Positions 18,128-28,356 are shown, numbered from the stretch's first letter. The stretch: DNA of 64,000 bases from Bacillus sp. FJAT-49736 (GCF_018343615.1 NZ_JAGYPI010000001.1:1444960-1508959); one strand, 5' to 3'. Notes: a model not told the origin generated them from the letters alone. Translations and numbers: made by a program.

Positions 18128-18769
18128 CTAATTAATTTTCATCTTTAATAAGCGATTTGTAAATTTTTGGCGCATATCCTCAGCCAACTCATTAATTTCT
18201 AGTATTTTTCTAATTCTTTCTTCTGTAAGCTGATGAAAAAAGGTCTCAATCAAAAAATGAACATCTATTTTTAATGGATGCGACTCTAATAATTGAATTT
18301 CAGAATCCTTCTCAATCATTCCTTCTTTTATGACCCGTGCAAAATATCCTGTCCTGCATGTTTCAATAATTCTCTTTAATAATTCTTCTTTATCATTATG
18401 CTTTGAAATAGTTGCACATGGAATTCTGCCCTGTGTGATTTGCACAATGGCTTCTCCTATTTGGAATATATCTCCAATGCAGATACTTTTTTCATCCATT
18501 CCAGAAACAGTCAGGTTCTCACCAAATGACGGTTTAGAAAAAGAGCGTTTAAACTCACCTTCCCATTCTTTATAATGTTCCAGAACATAAAAGCAAACTG
18601 CCCGATCTGCTCCACCATGAAAGTCAGTATTGGCAACTCCATCATCAAAAAAACCATTCTTAGATAACCACGCTTCGCTTACCGCTTTTTTATCAATACC
18701 AGTCATATATTCCTTTTCTCTATATTTTGCTGTTTTTGGCAATCCTATATTAAGGCTTTCAATCTTCAT
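18128..18769 (-). CDS. MOSC-domain protein (YiiM/YflK-like)
   Basis: A 213-residue protein with the MOSC beta-barrel found in molybdenum cofactor sulfurases and in YiiM-type proteins that handle N-hydroxylated purines. Typical motifs are NTDFHGGADRAVCFY near 47-61, FGENLTVSGMDEKSICIGDIFQIGEAIVQITQGRIPC near 82-118 with the conserved Cys after GRIP, and TGYFARVIKEG near 146. The C-terminal helices match the MOSC-alpha extension of YiiM. It is monocistronic, divergent from the MFS gene, and closed by its own terminator. Substrate is unknown; no molybdenum cofactor genes are nearby. Confidence 0.85.
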   Translation of the reverse strand: MKIESLNIGLPKTAKYREKEYMTGIDKKAVSEAWLSKNGFFDDGVANTDFHGGADRAVCFYVLEHYKEWEGEFKRSFSKPSFGENLTVSGMDEKSICIGDIFQIGEAIVQITQGRIPCATISKHNDKEELLKRIIETCRTGYFARVIKEGMIEKDSEIQLLESHPLKIDVHFLIETFFHQLTEERIRKILEINELAEDMRQKFTNRLLKMKIN

Positions 18770-18894
18770 CCTTCAAACCCCTTTTTATAATAAAAGTACA
18801 TTTAAAAATAAAATGATGTTGCCCTTTTATTCCATTATAAATTAGACAAATTAGTACATATTAAAAATAGTACTTAAAAGAGAGGAAATAGTAA

Positions 18895-20169
18895 ATGGAA
18901 CATGTGAATGATACTGAAAAAACGAATGCTGGCCAAGATGAAATGCGTGATAAACGATGGGCGATAGTTTCGATTGCATCTATTCCACTAATTATGACAT
19001 TAGGAAATTCCATGCTTATACCTGTTTTGCCGTTAATGGAAAAAAAGTTGGATATCTCTAAGATGCAATCAAGCTTAATTATTACCGTCTATTCTATTGT
19101 TGCTATCTTTCTGATACCAATTGCCGGATATCTATCAGACAGATTTGGCAGAAAAATAGTCATCATCCCTTCGTTAATATTAGCAGGTGTAGGAGGTGTA
19201 ATCTCCGCGTGGGCAGCTTGGAAAATGAATGATCCTTTTACCTTAATCTTAATCGGAAGAATTCTACAAGGCGCTGGAGCCGCTGGGGCTGCACCAATTG
19301 TTTTACCATTAGTTGGAGATATGTTCCGCAGAGACAGTGATGTAAGTGCAACATTGGGAGTAATTGAAACATCCAATACATTTGGTAAAGTACTTAGTCC
19401 TATACTTGGTTCTTTGCTTGCCGGTTTTATTTGGTTTTTACCGTTTGCCTCCATCCCAGTATTTTGTCTCATATCTGTATTGGCCATTATCTTTTTAGTA
19501 AAAAAACCTAAAGACGATAAAAAAGGACCAGATTTTAAAACATTTCTTAAAAATACAAAGGAGGTCTTTCGCCAGCATGCGCGCTGGTTAATTGCCGTAT
19601 TTGTAATTGGAGCTATTCTAATGTTTGTTTTATTTGCAGTTCTTTTCTATCTATCGTCCGTATTGGAGGATAGATATCACTACCATGGTGTAAAAAAAGG
19701 ATTCATTTTGGCTATTCCATTAGCATGTCTATGTCTTTCCTCCTTCATTACGGGCAAAAAAATAAAAGATAATATGGTTGTTATGAAATGGATTACCTTT
19801 ATTGGACTTATCATTTCAGGAGCTTCCGTACTTGCTGTCAGCTTTTCTGATCAGTTTATTTATTTAACCGTTGTTTTTTTAATTTGTGGAATTGGAATAG
19901 GTGCTGGACTTCCTTGCTTGGATGCACTTATTACCCAAACTATCGAAAAAAATGTTCGCGGAACCATAACTTCCTTTTATAGTTCCATGCGTTATATCGG
20001 AGTAGCTGCCGGGCCTCCCGTAATGGCATTTTTTATGAAAAGCAGTATTATGATTATGTTTATGATCTTAGCTGTTTGTTGCGTCGTAGCAGCAATCATG
20101 GCGTTTGTTTCTATTAAACCAAATAAAGAAAATGAGCAAGAAAAAAATCCTGCTCATTCTCCCGTATAA
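18895..20169 (+). CDS. Major facilitator superfamily transporter (drug:H+ antiporter-like)
   Basis: A 424-residue inner-membrane protein with a pattern of about 12-14 hydrophobic segments. The loop 2-3 MFS signature reads GYLSDRFGRKIVIIPSL near 78-95. LILIGRILQGAGAAGAAPIVLPLVGD near 119 is the helix 4-5 motif of exporters, and VIETSNTFGKVLSPILGSLL near 155 resembles antiporter motif C. It is probably a multidrug or small-molecule exporter. The charged N-terminal 25 residues are cytoplasmic. GAGAGGAAA precedes the ATG. No regulator gene adjoins it apart from the divergent MOSC gene, so the substrate cannot be deduced. Confidence 0.85.
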   Translation: MEHVNDTEKTNAGQDEMRDKRWAIVSIASIPLIMTLGNSMLIPVLPLMEKKLDISKMQSSLIITVYSIVAIFLIPIAGYLSDRFGRKIVIIPSLILAGVGGVISAWAAWKMNDPFTLILIGRILQGAGAAGAAPIVLPLVGDMFRRDSDVSATLGVIETSNTFGKVLSPILGSLLAGFIWFLPFASIPVFCLISVLAIIFLVKKPKDDKKGPDFKTFLKNTKEVFRQHARWLIAVFVIGAILMFVLFAVLFYLSSVLEDRYHYHGVKKGFILAIPLACLCLSSFITGKKIKDNMVVMKWITFIGLIISGASVLAVSFSDQFIYLTVVFLICGIGIGAGLPCLDALITQTIEKNVRGTITSFYSSMRYIGVAAGPPVMAFFMKSSIMIMFMILAVCCVVAAIMAFVSIKPNKENEQEKNPAHSPV

Positions 20170-20198
20170 GAAGCAAATTAATATGATTTGCTTCTTTC
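20168..20198. terminator. Bidirectional terminator between the MFS gene and panF
   Basis: GAAGCAAAT-TAATATG-ATTTGCTTC hairpin (20170-20194) followed by TTTCTTTATT on the plus strand. It overlaps the panF stop codon. Confidence 0.75.
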
Positions 20199-21617
20199 TT
20201 TATTCACAGTAAACATGGATATCAATACAAATGTTACAAACGAAAAAATTACGGGAAGAACAACTGTATGCATTCCGAATGGATTTGGATAAAAGCGGTC
20301 AATAAGTATATAACTGCACATACCAATTATCATCGAAGAAACAGCCCCATATTTGTTGCCATTTTTCCAATAAAGCCCAAGTACAATTGGCCAAATAAAT
20401 ACAGCTTCAAGTCCTCCAAATGAAAATAAATTAAGCCAAATAAGTAAATTGGGAGGATGTATAGCTAAAAAGAATACGGCAATTCCAACAATAGCGGTTA
20501 CCCATAAACTTAGACGCTTAATTTTGCCGTCTTCCGCATTTTTATTTATGAATCCGATATATATATCTTTTACAATTGCAGATGATACAAGAATTAAAAC
20601 AGAATTCACAGTAGACATGATTGCTGCCATAGGAGCTGCTAAAACAATCCCAGCTATCCAAGCAGGTAACACCTTCATTGTTACGATCGGCATTACTGTA
20701 TCTGGATTGTCGATTCCTGGTACAATGGCCCTTGCTAAAACTCCAATGAAATGCATACCAAACATAATAACGCCAATCACAATCGTACCGATGATGATTG
20801 CTCTATGCATTGCTTTTGCATTCTTATAAGACATGGCTCTAACCGCAATTTGCGGAAGACCTACTACACCAACACCGACCAGAATCCAAAAGGAAGAAAT
20901 ATAAATTGGCGTCAAACTCCCGTCTGCACCATATGGACTAAGTAAATTTGGATTTTCCTTTCTTAAATCAGTCATCATATTTTCAAGACCGCCGCCTGCT
21001 TTTATGGAAGCAAATAGGAGAATAATGGTTCCTAAAAGCATTACTATCCCTTGAATCGTATCGGTAAAGGCTACCGCACGAAAACCGCCGATAATGACAT
21101 ATACCAGTACAGAAACAGCAAAAATAAATAACGCGGTCGTATATGTAACCCCTAATATTGATTGCATCAACCGTGCCCCTCCGACCCATTGTGCAATCAT
21201 TGAGGAAAATAAAAAGATAATAATACTAAAAGCAGCTAGAATACTTACCCAATTGGAATTATATCGAGCCTTTAAAAAATCAATCAACGTAATCGCATTG
21301 TATTGACGAGACATTATAGCAAATTTTTTCCCTAATACCATTAACACAAAATATCCAGTCACAACCTGAGTCATCGCAAGCAATACCCATGCTAGTCCAT
21401 AATGATAGGCAGCACCGGGTCCACCAATAAAGCTGCTTCCACTTCCATATGTTGCAACCATTGTCATCGCTAAGATAAAACCACCAAATTGGCGATTGCC
21501 TAAAAAATATTCCTGAACGAAGGAACTAGAAGTGTTGACATATTTAACTGCAAGTATCCCTACTACAAAAAAGATAATAAGAAAAATCAACAATGGAATA
21601 ATAACTTGTATATTCAT
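20178..21617 (-). CDS. panF: Sodium/pantothenate symporter
   Basis: Member of the sodium:solute symporter family, importing pantothenate with Na+. From ATG 21617 it has 479 residues with about 13 hydrophobic segments, matching PanF length. Visible motifs are QEYFLGNRQFGGFILAMTMVATYGSGSSFIGGPGAAYHYGLAWVLLA (split here across residues 35-80), YNAITLIDFLKARY and GGFRAVAFTDTIQG, the family signature. I prefer ATG 21617 over an earlier frame start because AAGGGG lies at good spacing. The start sits one base after the yhdT stop (TAG-G-ATG), so the two are coupled. The yhdT-panF pair is the classical arrangement and supports the substrate call. Confidence 0.88.
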   Translation of the reverse strand: MNIQVIIPLLIFLIIFFVVGILAVKYVNTSSSFVQEYFLGNRQFGGFILAMTMVATYGSGSSFIGGPGAAYHYGLAWVLLAMTQVVTGYFVLMVLGKKFAIMSRQYNAITLIDFLKARYNSNWVSILAAFSIIIFLFSSMIAQWVGGARLMQSILGVTYTTALFIFAVSVLVYVIIGGFRAVAFTDTIQGIVMLLGTIILLFASIKAGGGLENMMTDLRKENPNLLSPYGADGSLTPIYISSFWILVGVGVVGLPQIAVRAMSYKNAKAMHRAIIIGTIVIGVIMFGMHFIGVLARAIVPGIDNPDTVMPIVTMKVLPAWIAGIVLAAPMAAIMSTVNSVLILVSSAIVKDIYIGFINKNAEDGKIKRLSLWVTAIVGIAVFFLAIHPPNLLIWLNLFSFGGLEAVFIWPIVLGLYWKNGNKYGAVSSMIIGMCSYILIDRFYPNPFGMHTVVLPVIFSFVTFVLISMFTVNKERSKSY

Positions 21618-21618
21618 C

Positions 21619-21879
21619 CTACTGATCCCCTTCCTCAAAAGGAACTTCCTTAAACAGAAGTTTTACTGATAGGATGACAAGAAAAACAATGACAATAAAA
21701 CCAAGAATACAGCTATAGAAAAACCAAGCCGGTAATCCTAGAATATAGGTATATTTATCTACTTTCTCTTTCCCTAGGCCATAAGCAAAGCCATACCACC
21801 ATATAAAATGAATGATTGCTAAAGCAACGCCAATCAACGCTTCTTTTTTCGCAATTGTAAAACGGGCATCATCCTTCAA
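21619..21879 (-). CDS. yhdT: YhdT family small membrane protein (DUF997)
   Basis: An 86-residue, two-helix membrane protein found next to panF in many bacteria, function unknown but presumed to assist the symporter. Hydrophobic segments are at about 14-34 (ALIGVALAIIHFIWWYGFAYGL) and 46-70. The start is TTG at 21879, preceded by GGGGGAGAAAGG; the longer frame upstream has no ribosome site. It is the promoter-proximal gene of the pair, ending one base before panF. Confidence 0.85.
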   Translation of the reverse strand: MKDDARFTIAKKEALIGVALAIIHFIWWYGFAYGLGKEKVDKYTYILGLPAWFFYSCILGFIVIVFLVILSVKLLFKEVPFEEGDQ

Positions 21880-21925
21880 GCACCTTTCTCCCCCTTTTAG
21901 TTTACATAATAATATTATCGTTTCT

Positions 21926-22684
21926 TTATTGATGTTTCTGAATAAATTGCTCAATACAATGATTAACCTTCCGAAACTTCTTTGTTGGTAACTGATGTCC
22001 AGCCTTAATAAAATGAATTTCTGTATCAATGATTTTTGAATATAGCTGAACATGATGATTGATATAATCGGTTCTTGTTCCATAAAGGAGCATTAATGGC
22101 GCATTTAGTTGATCTATCTTACTTGTGCAATCATATGCTAAAGCTTCATGATACAAAGCTGCCCAAATATGTTGATTTGCTTTTAATATATGGGTATACA
22201 AATCCTCCTGCATTTTCTTTTCACGAAAGTGACTTAAAGAGAGGATCTTTGCAAGAAATTTTGGAAAATGCAATGCTAGGTAAACTCCTATTAAATGCTC
22301 ACTTTTTAAAATTTCAGTGGTGACTTTTGGATATCCACCAGATAATATAACACCTTTCACATGATTTGGGAATTGTAATGCATATTCTTGAACAATGATC
22401 CCCCCGGCAGAATACCCAAATAAATAAATGGATTCTACATTAATCTGTTTCCGGATTGCTTCTAATTCTTCTACAAATGTCTGAACAGATATATTTGTTT
22501 CCGCGCTTGGGCTGTCTCCATGCCCACTTAGATCTGGTAAGATAAGCCTGCATACCTTTTCCAATGGTATTTGATTCTGAAACGTTTTCCTTCCCATTCC
22601 AGGAGGATGAACAAATAATATAACGGAGCCATGACCAATATCATCGTAATAAATACTTTTTTGTTGCATTTTTACTATTGGCAT
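21926..22684 (-). CDS. Alpha/beta hydrolase
   Basis: A 252-residue alpha/beta hydrolase-fold protein. The oxyanion region is HPPGMGRKTF near residue 26, the nucleophile elbow is GYSAGG (Ser near 95), and the catalytic histidine is likely in KAGHQLPTKK near the C-terminus; an acidic residue lies in YGTRTDYINHH. I chose ATG 22684, which follows AGGAGGAAAGC. Substrate is unknown; the fold covers esterases, lipases and C-C hydrolases. It is a single gene downstream of a terminator, in the same direction as yhdT-panF with a 46-bp gap, so weak read-through into that pair is possible. Confidence 0.8.
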   Translation of the reverse strand: MPIVKMQQKSIYYDDIGHGSVILFVHPPGMGRKTFQNQIPLEKVCRLILPDLSGHGDSPSAETNISVQTFVEELEAIRKQINVESIYLFGYSAGGIIVQEYALQFPNHVKGVILSGGYPKVTTEILKSEHLIGVYLALHFPKFLAKILSLSHFREKKMQEDLYTHILKANQHIWAALYHEALAYDCTSKIDQLNAPLMLLYGTRTDYINHHVQLYSKIIDTEIHFIKAGHQLPTKKFRKVNHCIEQFIQKHQ

Positions 22685-22710
22685 TGCTTTCCTCCTAATA
22701 AAGAATAATA

Positions 22711-22740
22711 AAGGTGAAGCAATTAGCTTCACCTTTTTAT
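22711..22740. terminator. Terminator downstream of the polysaccharide deacetylase gene
   Basis: Perfect AAGGTGAAGC-AATTA-GCTTCACCTT hairpin (22711-22735), T-run on the plus side and UUUAUUAUU on the minus side. Confidence 0.85.
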
Positions 22741-22791
22741 ATCTTTACCTATTATTATCTTTTTATGAACAATAGAATATTGCATTTTTGC

Positions 22792-23844
22792 TTAGTTTTT
22801 CCGATATTTAAATTGCACTGGCTGTAAACTTTCGTCAATCGCTACCATTTTGTAGCCTTTCTTTTGAAAATATTGCAATACTTGTTCCAAATACTTTGCT
22901 GTAGTCGTTTTATCGTGCATTAATACAACAAGCGGCCGATCACTTGAGCATGAATCAACCTGTGTCTTTATTTTTTGAACAAATTGCCCGTTTGGATATT
23001 TCCAGTCATCCGAATCTATATCCCAATCCCACAGGATAAACCCTTTCGCATCGCTGGCTTTCCTAAAATCTGGAGTCATATATGGAACAGATCCATATGG
23101 TGCACGAATAAGATGAGATTCCTTACCTGTGATTTTCTTTAGAGTTGCTTCCGTTTGCTTCATTTCCTGCACAAAAGCAGCAGGTGAACGGTAAACTTTA
23201 TGAATATCATGTGTTACACCATGAGAACCTACTGAATTTCCATTCTTCACTATTTGCTTTGCGGAACTGGAATATTTTTTAAGATTAGGATCTAGCATAA
23301 AAAAAGTAGCTTGTGCCTGATATTTTTTTAATAGAGTTAGAATTTGCATGGTTGCGGTACTTGGACCGTCATCAAAAGTTAAATATACTACTTTTTGTTT
23401 TTTAGTACTTGGTAATATTAACTTTTTATTACTTTCTTGCTTTATTTCCGTTTTTGCACTTACTTTTTTCTTTGTAGTGGATGACTGTTCTTTTCCTGTA
23501 GATACCTTGGTTTGTAAAGGTTTAGTATCACGCTTTTCTACCGTTGATATTTTTATAGGATTGCCGCTTATTATATCCCATCTAGGAGTTACTTCTACTC
23601 GGCTGTCATTTTTAAGAACAAACTTTTGTACAAATAAGTCCTGAGACCCATGGTTATATACTGGAAAATTTATATTAGATGAATTATTTATTGGTTTTGA
23701 GGAAGTTTTTATACTTGCTAATGCAGTGTCACTTTCTGATATTTTACTATTGTAGAATAATAGAATAGCGATGGATACAGATAATGCACAAACAATTATT
23801 TTTCCAATTTGCTTCATTTTACTGTCTCTGGATGACTGCTTCAT
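22792..23844 (-). CDS. Polysaccharide deacetylase, probably peptidoglycan GlcNAc deacetylase
   Basis: Extracellular NodB-family carbohydrate esterase. From ATG 23844 it has 350 residues: an N-terminal signal/anchor helix (about 11-30), a Ser/Lys-rich linker to about 150, and the NodB domain. Catalytic motifs are TFDDGP (motif 1, base Asp and metal Asp), SHGVTH (motif 2, two metal histidines), RAPYGS (motif 3), WDWDIDSDDW (motif 4) and VVLMHD (motif 5, catalytic His). All metal ligands are kept. The ATG has AAAGGA nine bases upstream; a TTG three codons earlier is too close. Deacetylation of wall glycan usually gives lysozyme resistance. Monocistronic. Confidence 0.88.
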   Translation of the reverse strand: MKQSSRDSKMKQIGKIIVCALSVSIAILLFYNSKISESDTALASIKTSSKPINNSSNINFPVYNHGSQDLFVQKFVLKNDSRVEVTPRWDIISGNPIKISTVEKRDTKPLQTKVSTGKEQSSTTKKKVSAKTEIKQESNKKLILPSTKKQKVVYLTFDDGPSTATMQILTLLKKYQAQATFFMLDPNLKKYSSSAKQIVKNGNSVGSHGVTHDIHKVYRSPAAFVQEMKQTEATLKKITGKESHLIRAPYGSVPYMTPDFRKASDAKGFILWDWDIDSDDWKYPNGQFVQKIKTQVDSCSSDRPLVVLMHDKTTTAKYLEQVLQYFQKKGYKMVAIDESLQPVQFKYRKN

Positions 23845-24233
23845 TATATTCAATCCTTTCCAAACAATTTATTACTTTTCCGCCACTCCTTTCTATGTAA
23901 AAGAAATAATCAGCAACGAAACTTTCAATCTAGTAGACTCCAAACTGAAAAATATGTTACATATTTGTAATAATTATATCGGATTAATGTAAAATAGAAC
24001 AGAGATTTTCTTTAAAAATTTCTGTAATAAGCAAAAAGACATGCTCCATAGGTTTTGCAATCTTTTCAAAGGATATGTGATATAGCGTTTGTTGATTATT
24101 GTTTGATCTGAATATACAGTTTAAATTATACTTTTCAAGATTTTATAATGTCATACCAATTCATGAAACTTTTCAATCATTAAAACGTACACAATATATT
24201 ATTATTACCTGATAAATAGAGGAGCAAAAAGTC
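23845..24233. other. AT-rich divergent promoter region
   Basis: 389 bp between divergent genes. No open frame with a ribosome site, no repeat and no obvious RNA element. It should hold promoters for the deacetylase (minus) and the winged-helix gene (plus). Confidence 0.5.
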
Positions 24234-24473
24234 ATGATTTTAAACCCAAAACAACGAACTGTGTTACTTTCAATAACCACTGAATGGCAGACTCCTAGCC
24301 AGATTGCTAATGAGCTTTCAACATTTTCCGGGGATCTATCAGACGTACAACAGGTACTCAAGGACCTTTTACGTGCTGGATTGGTGCAGATTAATCCAGT
24401 TGTTTTCGGACTTTATAGACTAACTACAGAAGGTATTAATATTAAGGAGTTAGAATTGCGAAAGAACAATTGA
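24234..24473 (+). CDS. Small winged-helix DNA-binding protein
   Basis: A 79-residue protein consisting of a single winged-helix domain: LNPKQRTVLLSITTEWQTPSQIANELS (helices 1-2), then VQQVLKDLLRAGLVQINPVVFGLYRLTTEG, the recognition helix and wing. The layout resembles MarR/PadR-type or archaeal-type minimal wHTH regulators. GAGGAG lies upstream of the ATG. Target genes are unknown; the divergently transcribed deacetylase shares the upstream region and is a natural candidate, which is inference only. Confidence 0.7.
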   Translation: MILNPKQRTVLLSITTEWQTPSQIANELSTFSGDLSDVQQVLKDLLRAGLVQINPVVFGLYRLTTEGINIKELELRKNN

Positions 24474-24690
24474 ATTTTATATTAATTACACTGGAGATTT
24501 AAAATACATGCTCGTATAGATGTTAAAATCTTAAACATGATTTTAACTTGTTGCATTTTCTTTTATTGTTTTCAATCCTAATGGTGAATACTATCGGGGC
24601 ATCTTTTCTTAATAAAGACTATTTCTTTAAGGATGTCTTAAAGTCTTCGTATGCTATTGCAACATCTTTTAAAAAAAGAGTCTTTCTAAA

Positions 24691-24718
24691 ATAAAAAATC
24701 CCTCATAAGAGAGATTTT
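24691..24718 (-). terminator. Terminator downstream of yyaL
   Basis: AAAATCCCTC-ATAA-GAGAGATTTT hairpin, followed on the minus strand by UUUUUUAUUUU. Confidence 0.75.
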
Positions 24719-26777
24719 AAAAGCTTATTGCCTCCATTGCTTTTTCAAGACTGTATATTGGATTTTTACATGTGTATTGCTCACATACATACACTACAAA
24801 TTCATGTTTATCATCTATTTTTTCCACCCATACTTGCAAATCCTTTATTCCCATTAGGTTCTTTCGGGCGATGATTATAATGTTAAATGGATGAAATCGT
24901 GTGTGATATCGATTAAGAAATTCTTCTGCTTGGTCGTTATCTGAACCCGAAACAACAACTTCCTGACCTCCAACATATTTTGCTATGACAGCTTGTAGCA
25001 TATATAGCATTCCAGTCGGATATACATTCACATCCTTCTGAAAACCAGCCAATAATTTGTCAACGATTTCCGCTAATTCAAAATCACTAAGGTACTTTGC
25101 TAATTTCCATAATTGAAGGGCTGCAACACTATTTCCGGATGGTAAGGCACCGTCAAAACTTTGCTTTTCTCGATGAATAAGTGATTCGGCATTGGATGTA
25201 GTAAAAAAGAAACCTCCATTTTGTGTATCCCAAAAATCCTTTGTCATGTGATCTTTCATTTTCAAAGCTTGCTGTAAATCCTTTACATTGTGTTCTGCTT
25301 CATACATTTCAAGGTATGCCCACAATAAAAAGGAGTAATCATCTAAGTATGCAGTAAATTTCACTTCTCCATCACGATATCTGGCATATAATTGATCATT
25401 TTTCCACAAATTTGTTTCGATAAAGTCTAAGCTTTTCCGTGCATATTCTAGAAATATTGGTTCATGAAAAGCACCCCCTGCCTTTGCTAATGCTGCTGCC
25501 ATTAATGCATTCCATGAAGTAAGAATCTTATCATCAAGGTGAGGATACACCCGCTTTTCCCGTTCAGATAAAAGCAATTCCTTGGCCTTATCCAGCTTAG
25601 ATAATACCTGGTCTACCGTCATTCCTTTTGACTTGGATATTTCATCAATATCCGTATGAATAAGATTTGGGATATTTAATCCTTCGAAATTACCTTCCTC
25701 CGTTATATCATATGCATCACAAAATAGTTCTCCCAAATCAAAATCAAGGATATTCAATATTTCCGTTCTGGACCAAATATAATACTTCCCTTCCATCCCT
25801 TCACTATCAGCGTCAATTGCTGAATAAAAGGCACCTTCTGCATTTGTCATTTCTCTTTTGAGGAAATTTACAACCTCATAAGAAATACGCTTCCACCGTT
25901 CATCCTTCGTGATTTGATAATATTCCGTAAGCACATATAACAGGAGCGCATTATCATAAAGCATTTTTTCAAAGTGAGGCACGAGCCATATATTGTCTGT
26001 AGAGTATCTGGCAAAGCCGCCACCAATATGATCGTAAATTCCCCCTTTAGTCATACCTTCCAGTGTTTTTTCAACCATGGTAAGTGCCTGCTCTGTTCCC
26101 GACCAATAATAGTAACGAAGAAGAAACATAAGCTCGTGCGGCATAGGAAACTTCGGTGCTTCCCCAAAGCCACCGTATTGACTGTCAAAGCTTTGAACAA
26201 TTTCTTGGTACGCCTTATGTATAGCTTGATCAGATATCTCAGAGCCAGCCTCAATAGTCGAACGTTCTTTCAATGAAGCTGTTATCTTCTCTGCAATATT
26301 TTCAATGTTTTCCCTTTCCTGCAAATACTTCTCATGTATTTGTGGCAGGACATCGAGCATTCCCGGTCGTCCGTAATAACTTGTCTTCGGAAAATATGTA
26401 CCAGCATAAAATGGCTTTTGTTCTGGTGTCAAAAACACATTCAATGGCCAGCCACCTTGCCCCGTTAACATTTGACAAACCGTCATATAAATGGAGTCAA
26501 TATCTGGGCGCTCTTCCCGATCTACTTTTATAGATATAAAGTTGTTATTTAATAAATCTGCTACCTCTTGATCTTCAAACGATTCTCGTTCCATGACGTG
26601 ACACCAATGACAAGTCGAGTACCCAATACTTACAAAAACGGCCTTATTTTCTTTTTTAGCTTTCTCAAAAGCCTCCTCACCCCAAGGATACCAGTCTACT
26701 GGGTTATAGGCATGTTGCAATAAATAAGGGGATTTTTCGTTTATTAACCGATTAGGCTGTCTACCTTCTTGTCTCAT
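24717..26777 (-). CDS. yyaL: Thioredoxin-domain protein YyaL (DUF255/SPATA20 family)
   Basis: A 686-residue protein conserved from bacteria to mammals (SPATA20). The N-terminal thioredoxin-like domain begins [21 protein letters not shown] and carries the redox-type motif STCHWCHVM near residue 53, then [14 protein letters not shown]. The long C-terminal part is an (alpha/alpha)6-barrel-like domain related to N-acylglucosamine epimerases ([52 protein letters not shown]). Biochemical function is not settled. ATG 26777 and TTG 26780 are both possible starts behind AAAGGA. Monocistronic. Confidence 0.93.
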   Translation of the reverse strand: MRQEGRQPNRLINEKSPYLLQHAYNPVDWYPWGEEAFEKAKKENKAVFVSIGYSTCHWCHVMERESFEDQEVADLLNNNFISIKVDREERPDIDSIYMTVCQMLTGQGGWPLNVFLTPEQKPFYAGTYFPKTSYYGRPGMLDVLPQIHEKYLQERENIENIAEKITASLKERSTIEAGSEISDQAIHKAYQEIVQSFDSQYGGFGEAPKFPMPHELMFLLRYYYWSGTEQALTMVEKTLEGMTKGGIYDHIGGGFARYSTDNIWLVPHFEKMLYDNALLLYVLTEYYQITKDERWKRISYEVVNFLKREMTNAEGAFYSAIDADSEGMEGKYYIWSRTEILNILDFDLGELFCDAYDITEEGNFEGLNIPNLIHTDIDEISKSKGMTVDQVLSKLDKAKELLLSEREKRVYPHLDDKILTSWNALMAAALAKAGGAFHEPIFLEYARKSLDFIETNLWKNDQLYARYRDGEVKFTAYLDDYSFLLWAYLEMYEAEHNVKDLQQALKMKDHMTKDFWDTQNGGFFFTTSNAESLIHREKQSFDGALPSGNSVAALQLWKLAKYLSDFELAEIVDKLLAGFQKDVNVYPTGMLYMLQAVIAKYVGGQEVVVSGSDNDQAEEFLNRYHTRFHPFNIIIIARKNLMGIKDLQVWVEKIDDKHEFVVYVCEQYTCKNPIYSLEKAMEAISF

Positions 26778-26954
26778 CAATGTGCTTCCTTTCTCTTTTT
26801 ACTTCATGGCGCTGATTAAAGCTATGCTTACATTTTACACGACACTTAACAATAATTTGCTTTTCCCTGAATAAAATGTTCTTTTGTATAAAAATTTAGC
26901 CTGCTATTGTTTATTAATGCTGTATTCTTACCTATTATCTACTTTATTCCATAA

Positions 26955-27074
26955 ATTATAAAACTCTTTGCACTGAAATTACCAGCAAGGTTAACTATCT
27001 TTGATGAAAATGTTGCAGCAGATCTTCCATTTCAAAAAAGAATTTTGTCTTTACCTGAAGGATATTTTGAATAG
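26955..27074 (+). pseudogene. Possible 3' remnant of a decayed gene
   Basis: An open stretch of 39 codons ending in TAG reads LPARLTIFDENVAADLPFQK then RILSLPEGYFE, with no start codon plus ribosome site and a stop just upstream. The residue mix looks protein-like. It lies in the 428-bp gap 26781-27208, where nothing else was recognised. Confidence 0.25.
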
Positions 27075-27208
27075 TTAAACATTAAGATTCCAAAAAGAAG
27101 AATGGACTTTATACTCATCCCACTCTTTTATTTCTTTGCTAGAATATACATTGGATTTACTCTTTAATCAACTACAGTGAAAACGCATAAAATAATGAGG
27201 GTGAAAAT

Positions 27209-28261
27209 ATGGATATTCATACATTAAAAAACTGGATTCTCTCTTTTAATTACTTGAGCTTAATCATCATTACAGCTGTTGTAATTGGAATGTTATTAAT
27301 ACGATGGGCTCTTCTTTGGAGTTGTAAAAAGCTTCCTAAACATCAGGTTGCGTTAAGAAGTATAGTAAATTGGTTTACTTTTTATGGAACCCTGCTCTTT
27401 TTGCTCCTTTACTTTTCAAAAGCAAAATGGATGTTTACCAAGATTTTCAAATTTGGCAAAGTAGATGTAACGCTATTCCTAATTATTGTGGCCGTTTTAA
27501 TTATTTCATTAGCTAGTCGACTTTCAAAAATCTCAACTAATGTTTTATTACCAGGTATATACAATCGATATCATTTAGATAAAGGCACAAGATATACCTT
27601 TGATCGAGTTGTGCACTATTCTATTATGATTATTGCGATCATTGTCAGCTTAACGACAGTGGGGATTAATCTGAGTGCATTAACCATGTTTGCTGGCATC
27701 ATCAGTGTGGGAATTGGGTTTGGTATGCAAAACATTGCTTCCAACTTTATCTCTGGGGTTATTATCTTGTTTGAAAGGCCAATAAAAGTCGGGGATCGCG
27801 TTCTGATCGATAACATTATTGGTGACGTTGAAAAAATTAATATGAGGGCGACTATCATTAAAACCGGTAATAATGAACATATAATTGTCCCGAATTCATA
27901 CTTTTTAGGAGAAAAGGTCGTTAACCGTTCGTTTAGTGATCCCAGAATTCGATTATCCGTTCCCTTTAATATTGCCTATGGAACCGATGTAGAAAAAGTA
28001 AGAGACATGCTTATGGAGATTGCAAGAGAGGAAAGCTTGGTTTCGCCTGCAGTTTTATTGGATCCGGAACCATTTGTGAATTTTGTAGGTTTTGGTGATT
28101 TCTGTCTTAATTTTGAATTATCTTTAATGATATCTGATTATAATCAGCTTGGGACAATTAAAAGTAATTTAAACTTTAGAATAAATAAGCTTTATGTTGA
28201 AAATAGAATAGAAATTCCGTACCCGCATCGAGATTTGCATATAAAGAGTATTGATAGATAA
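27209..28261 (+). CDS. Mechanosensitive ion channel of the MscS family
   Basis: A 350-residue membrane channel opened by membrane tension during hypo-osmotic shock. Hydrophobic segments lie at about 17-35, 51-70, 85-103 and 132-150, followed by the pore helix TM3 with glycine/alanine packing (MFAGIISVGIGFGMQNIASNFISGVIILFERP, about 170-201). The MscS beta domain follows with VGDRV, IGDVEKINMRATIIKTGNNEHIIVPNS, and the C-terminal alpha/beta vestibule. GAGGGTG precedes the ATG. It is larger than E. coli MscS by extra N-terminal helices, as in many Bacillus paralogues. Single gene with its own terminator. Confidence 0.92.
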   Translation: MDIHTLKNWILSFNYLSLIIITAVVIGMLLIRWALLWSCKKLPKHQVALRSIVNWFTFYGTLLFLLLYFSKAKWMFTKIFKFGKVDVTLFLIIVAVLIISLASRLSKISTNVLLPGIYNRYHLDKGTRYTFDRVVHYSIMIIAIIVSLTTVGINLSALTMFAGIISVGIGFGMQNIASNFISGVIILFERPIKVGDRVLIDNIIGDVEKINMRATIIKTGNNEHIIVPNSYFLGEKVVNRSFSDPRIRLSVPFNIAYGTDVEKVRDMLMEIAREESLVSPAVLLDPEPFVNFVGFGDFCLNFELSLMISDYNQLGTIKSNLNFRINKLYVENRIEIPYPHRDLHIKSIDR

Positions 28262-28318
28262 GCAGAAAAATATTAGATCTTAAAATACACTACCATAAAA
28301 ATGAATGTGAAGTTAGAT

Positions 28319-28356
28319 GCTTCAGCGCAAAGAAATACGCACTGAAGCTTTTAGTT
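28319..28356 (+). terminator. Terminator downstream of the MscS-family gene
   Basis: GCTTCAGCGC/GCACTGAAGC hairpin (one mismatch) followed by TTTTAGTTT. Confidence 0.7.

Noticed and set aside
21880-22083. A longer YhdT with 68 extra N-terminal residues
   Set aside because: The extension overlaps the end of the hydrolase gene and lacks a ribosome site, whereas TTG 21879 has one.
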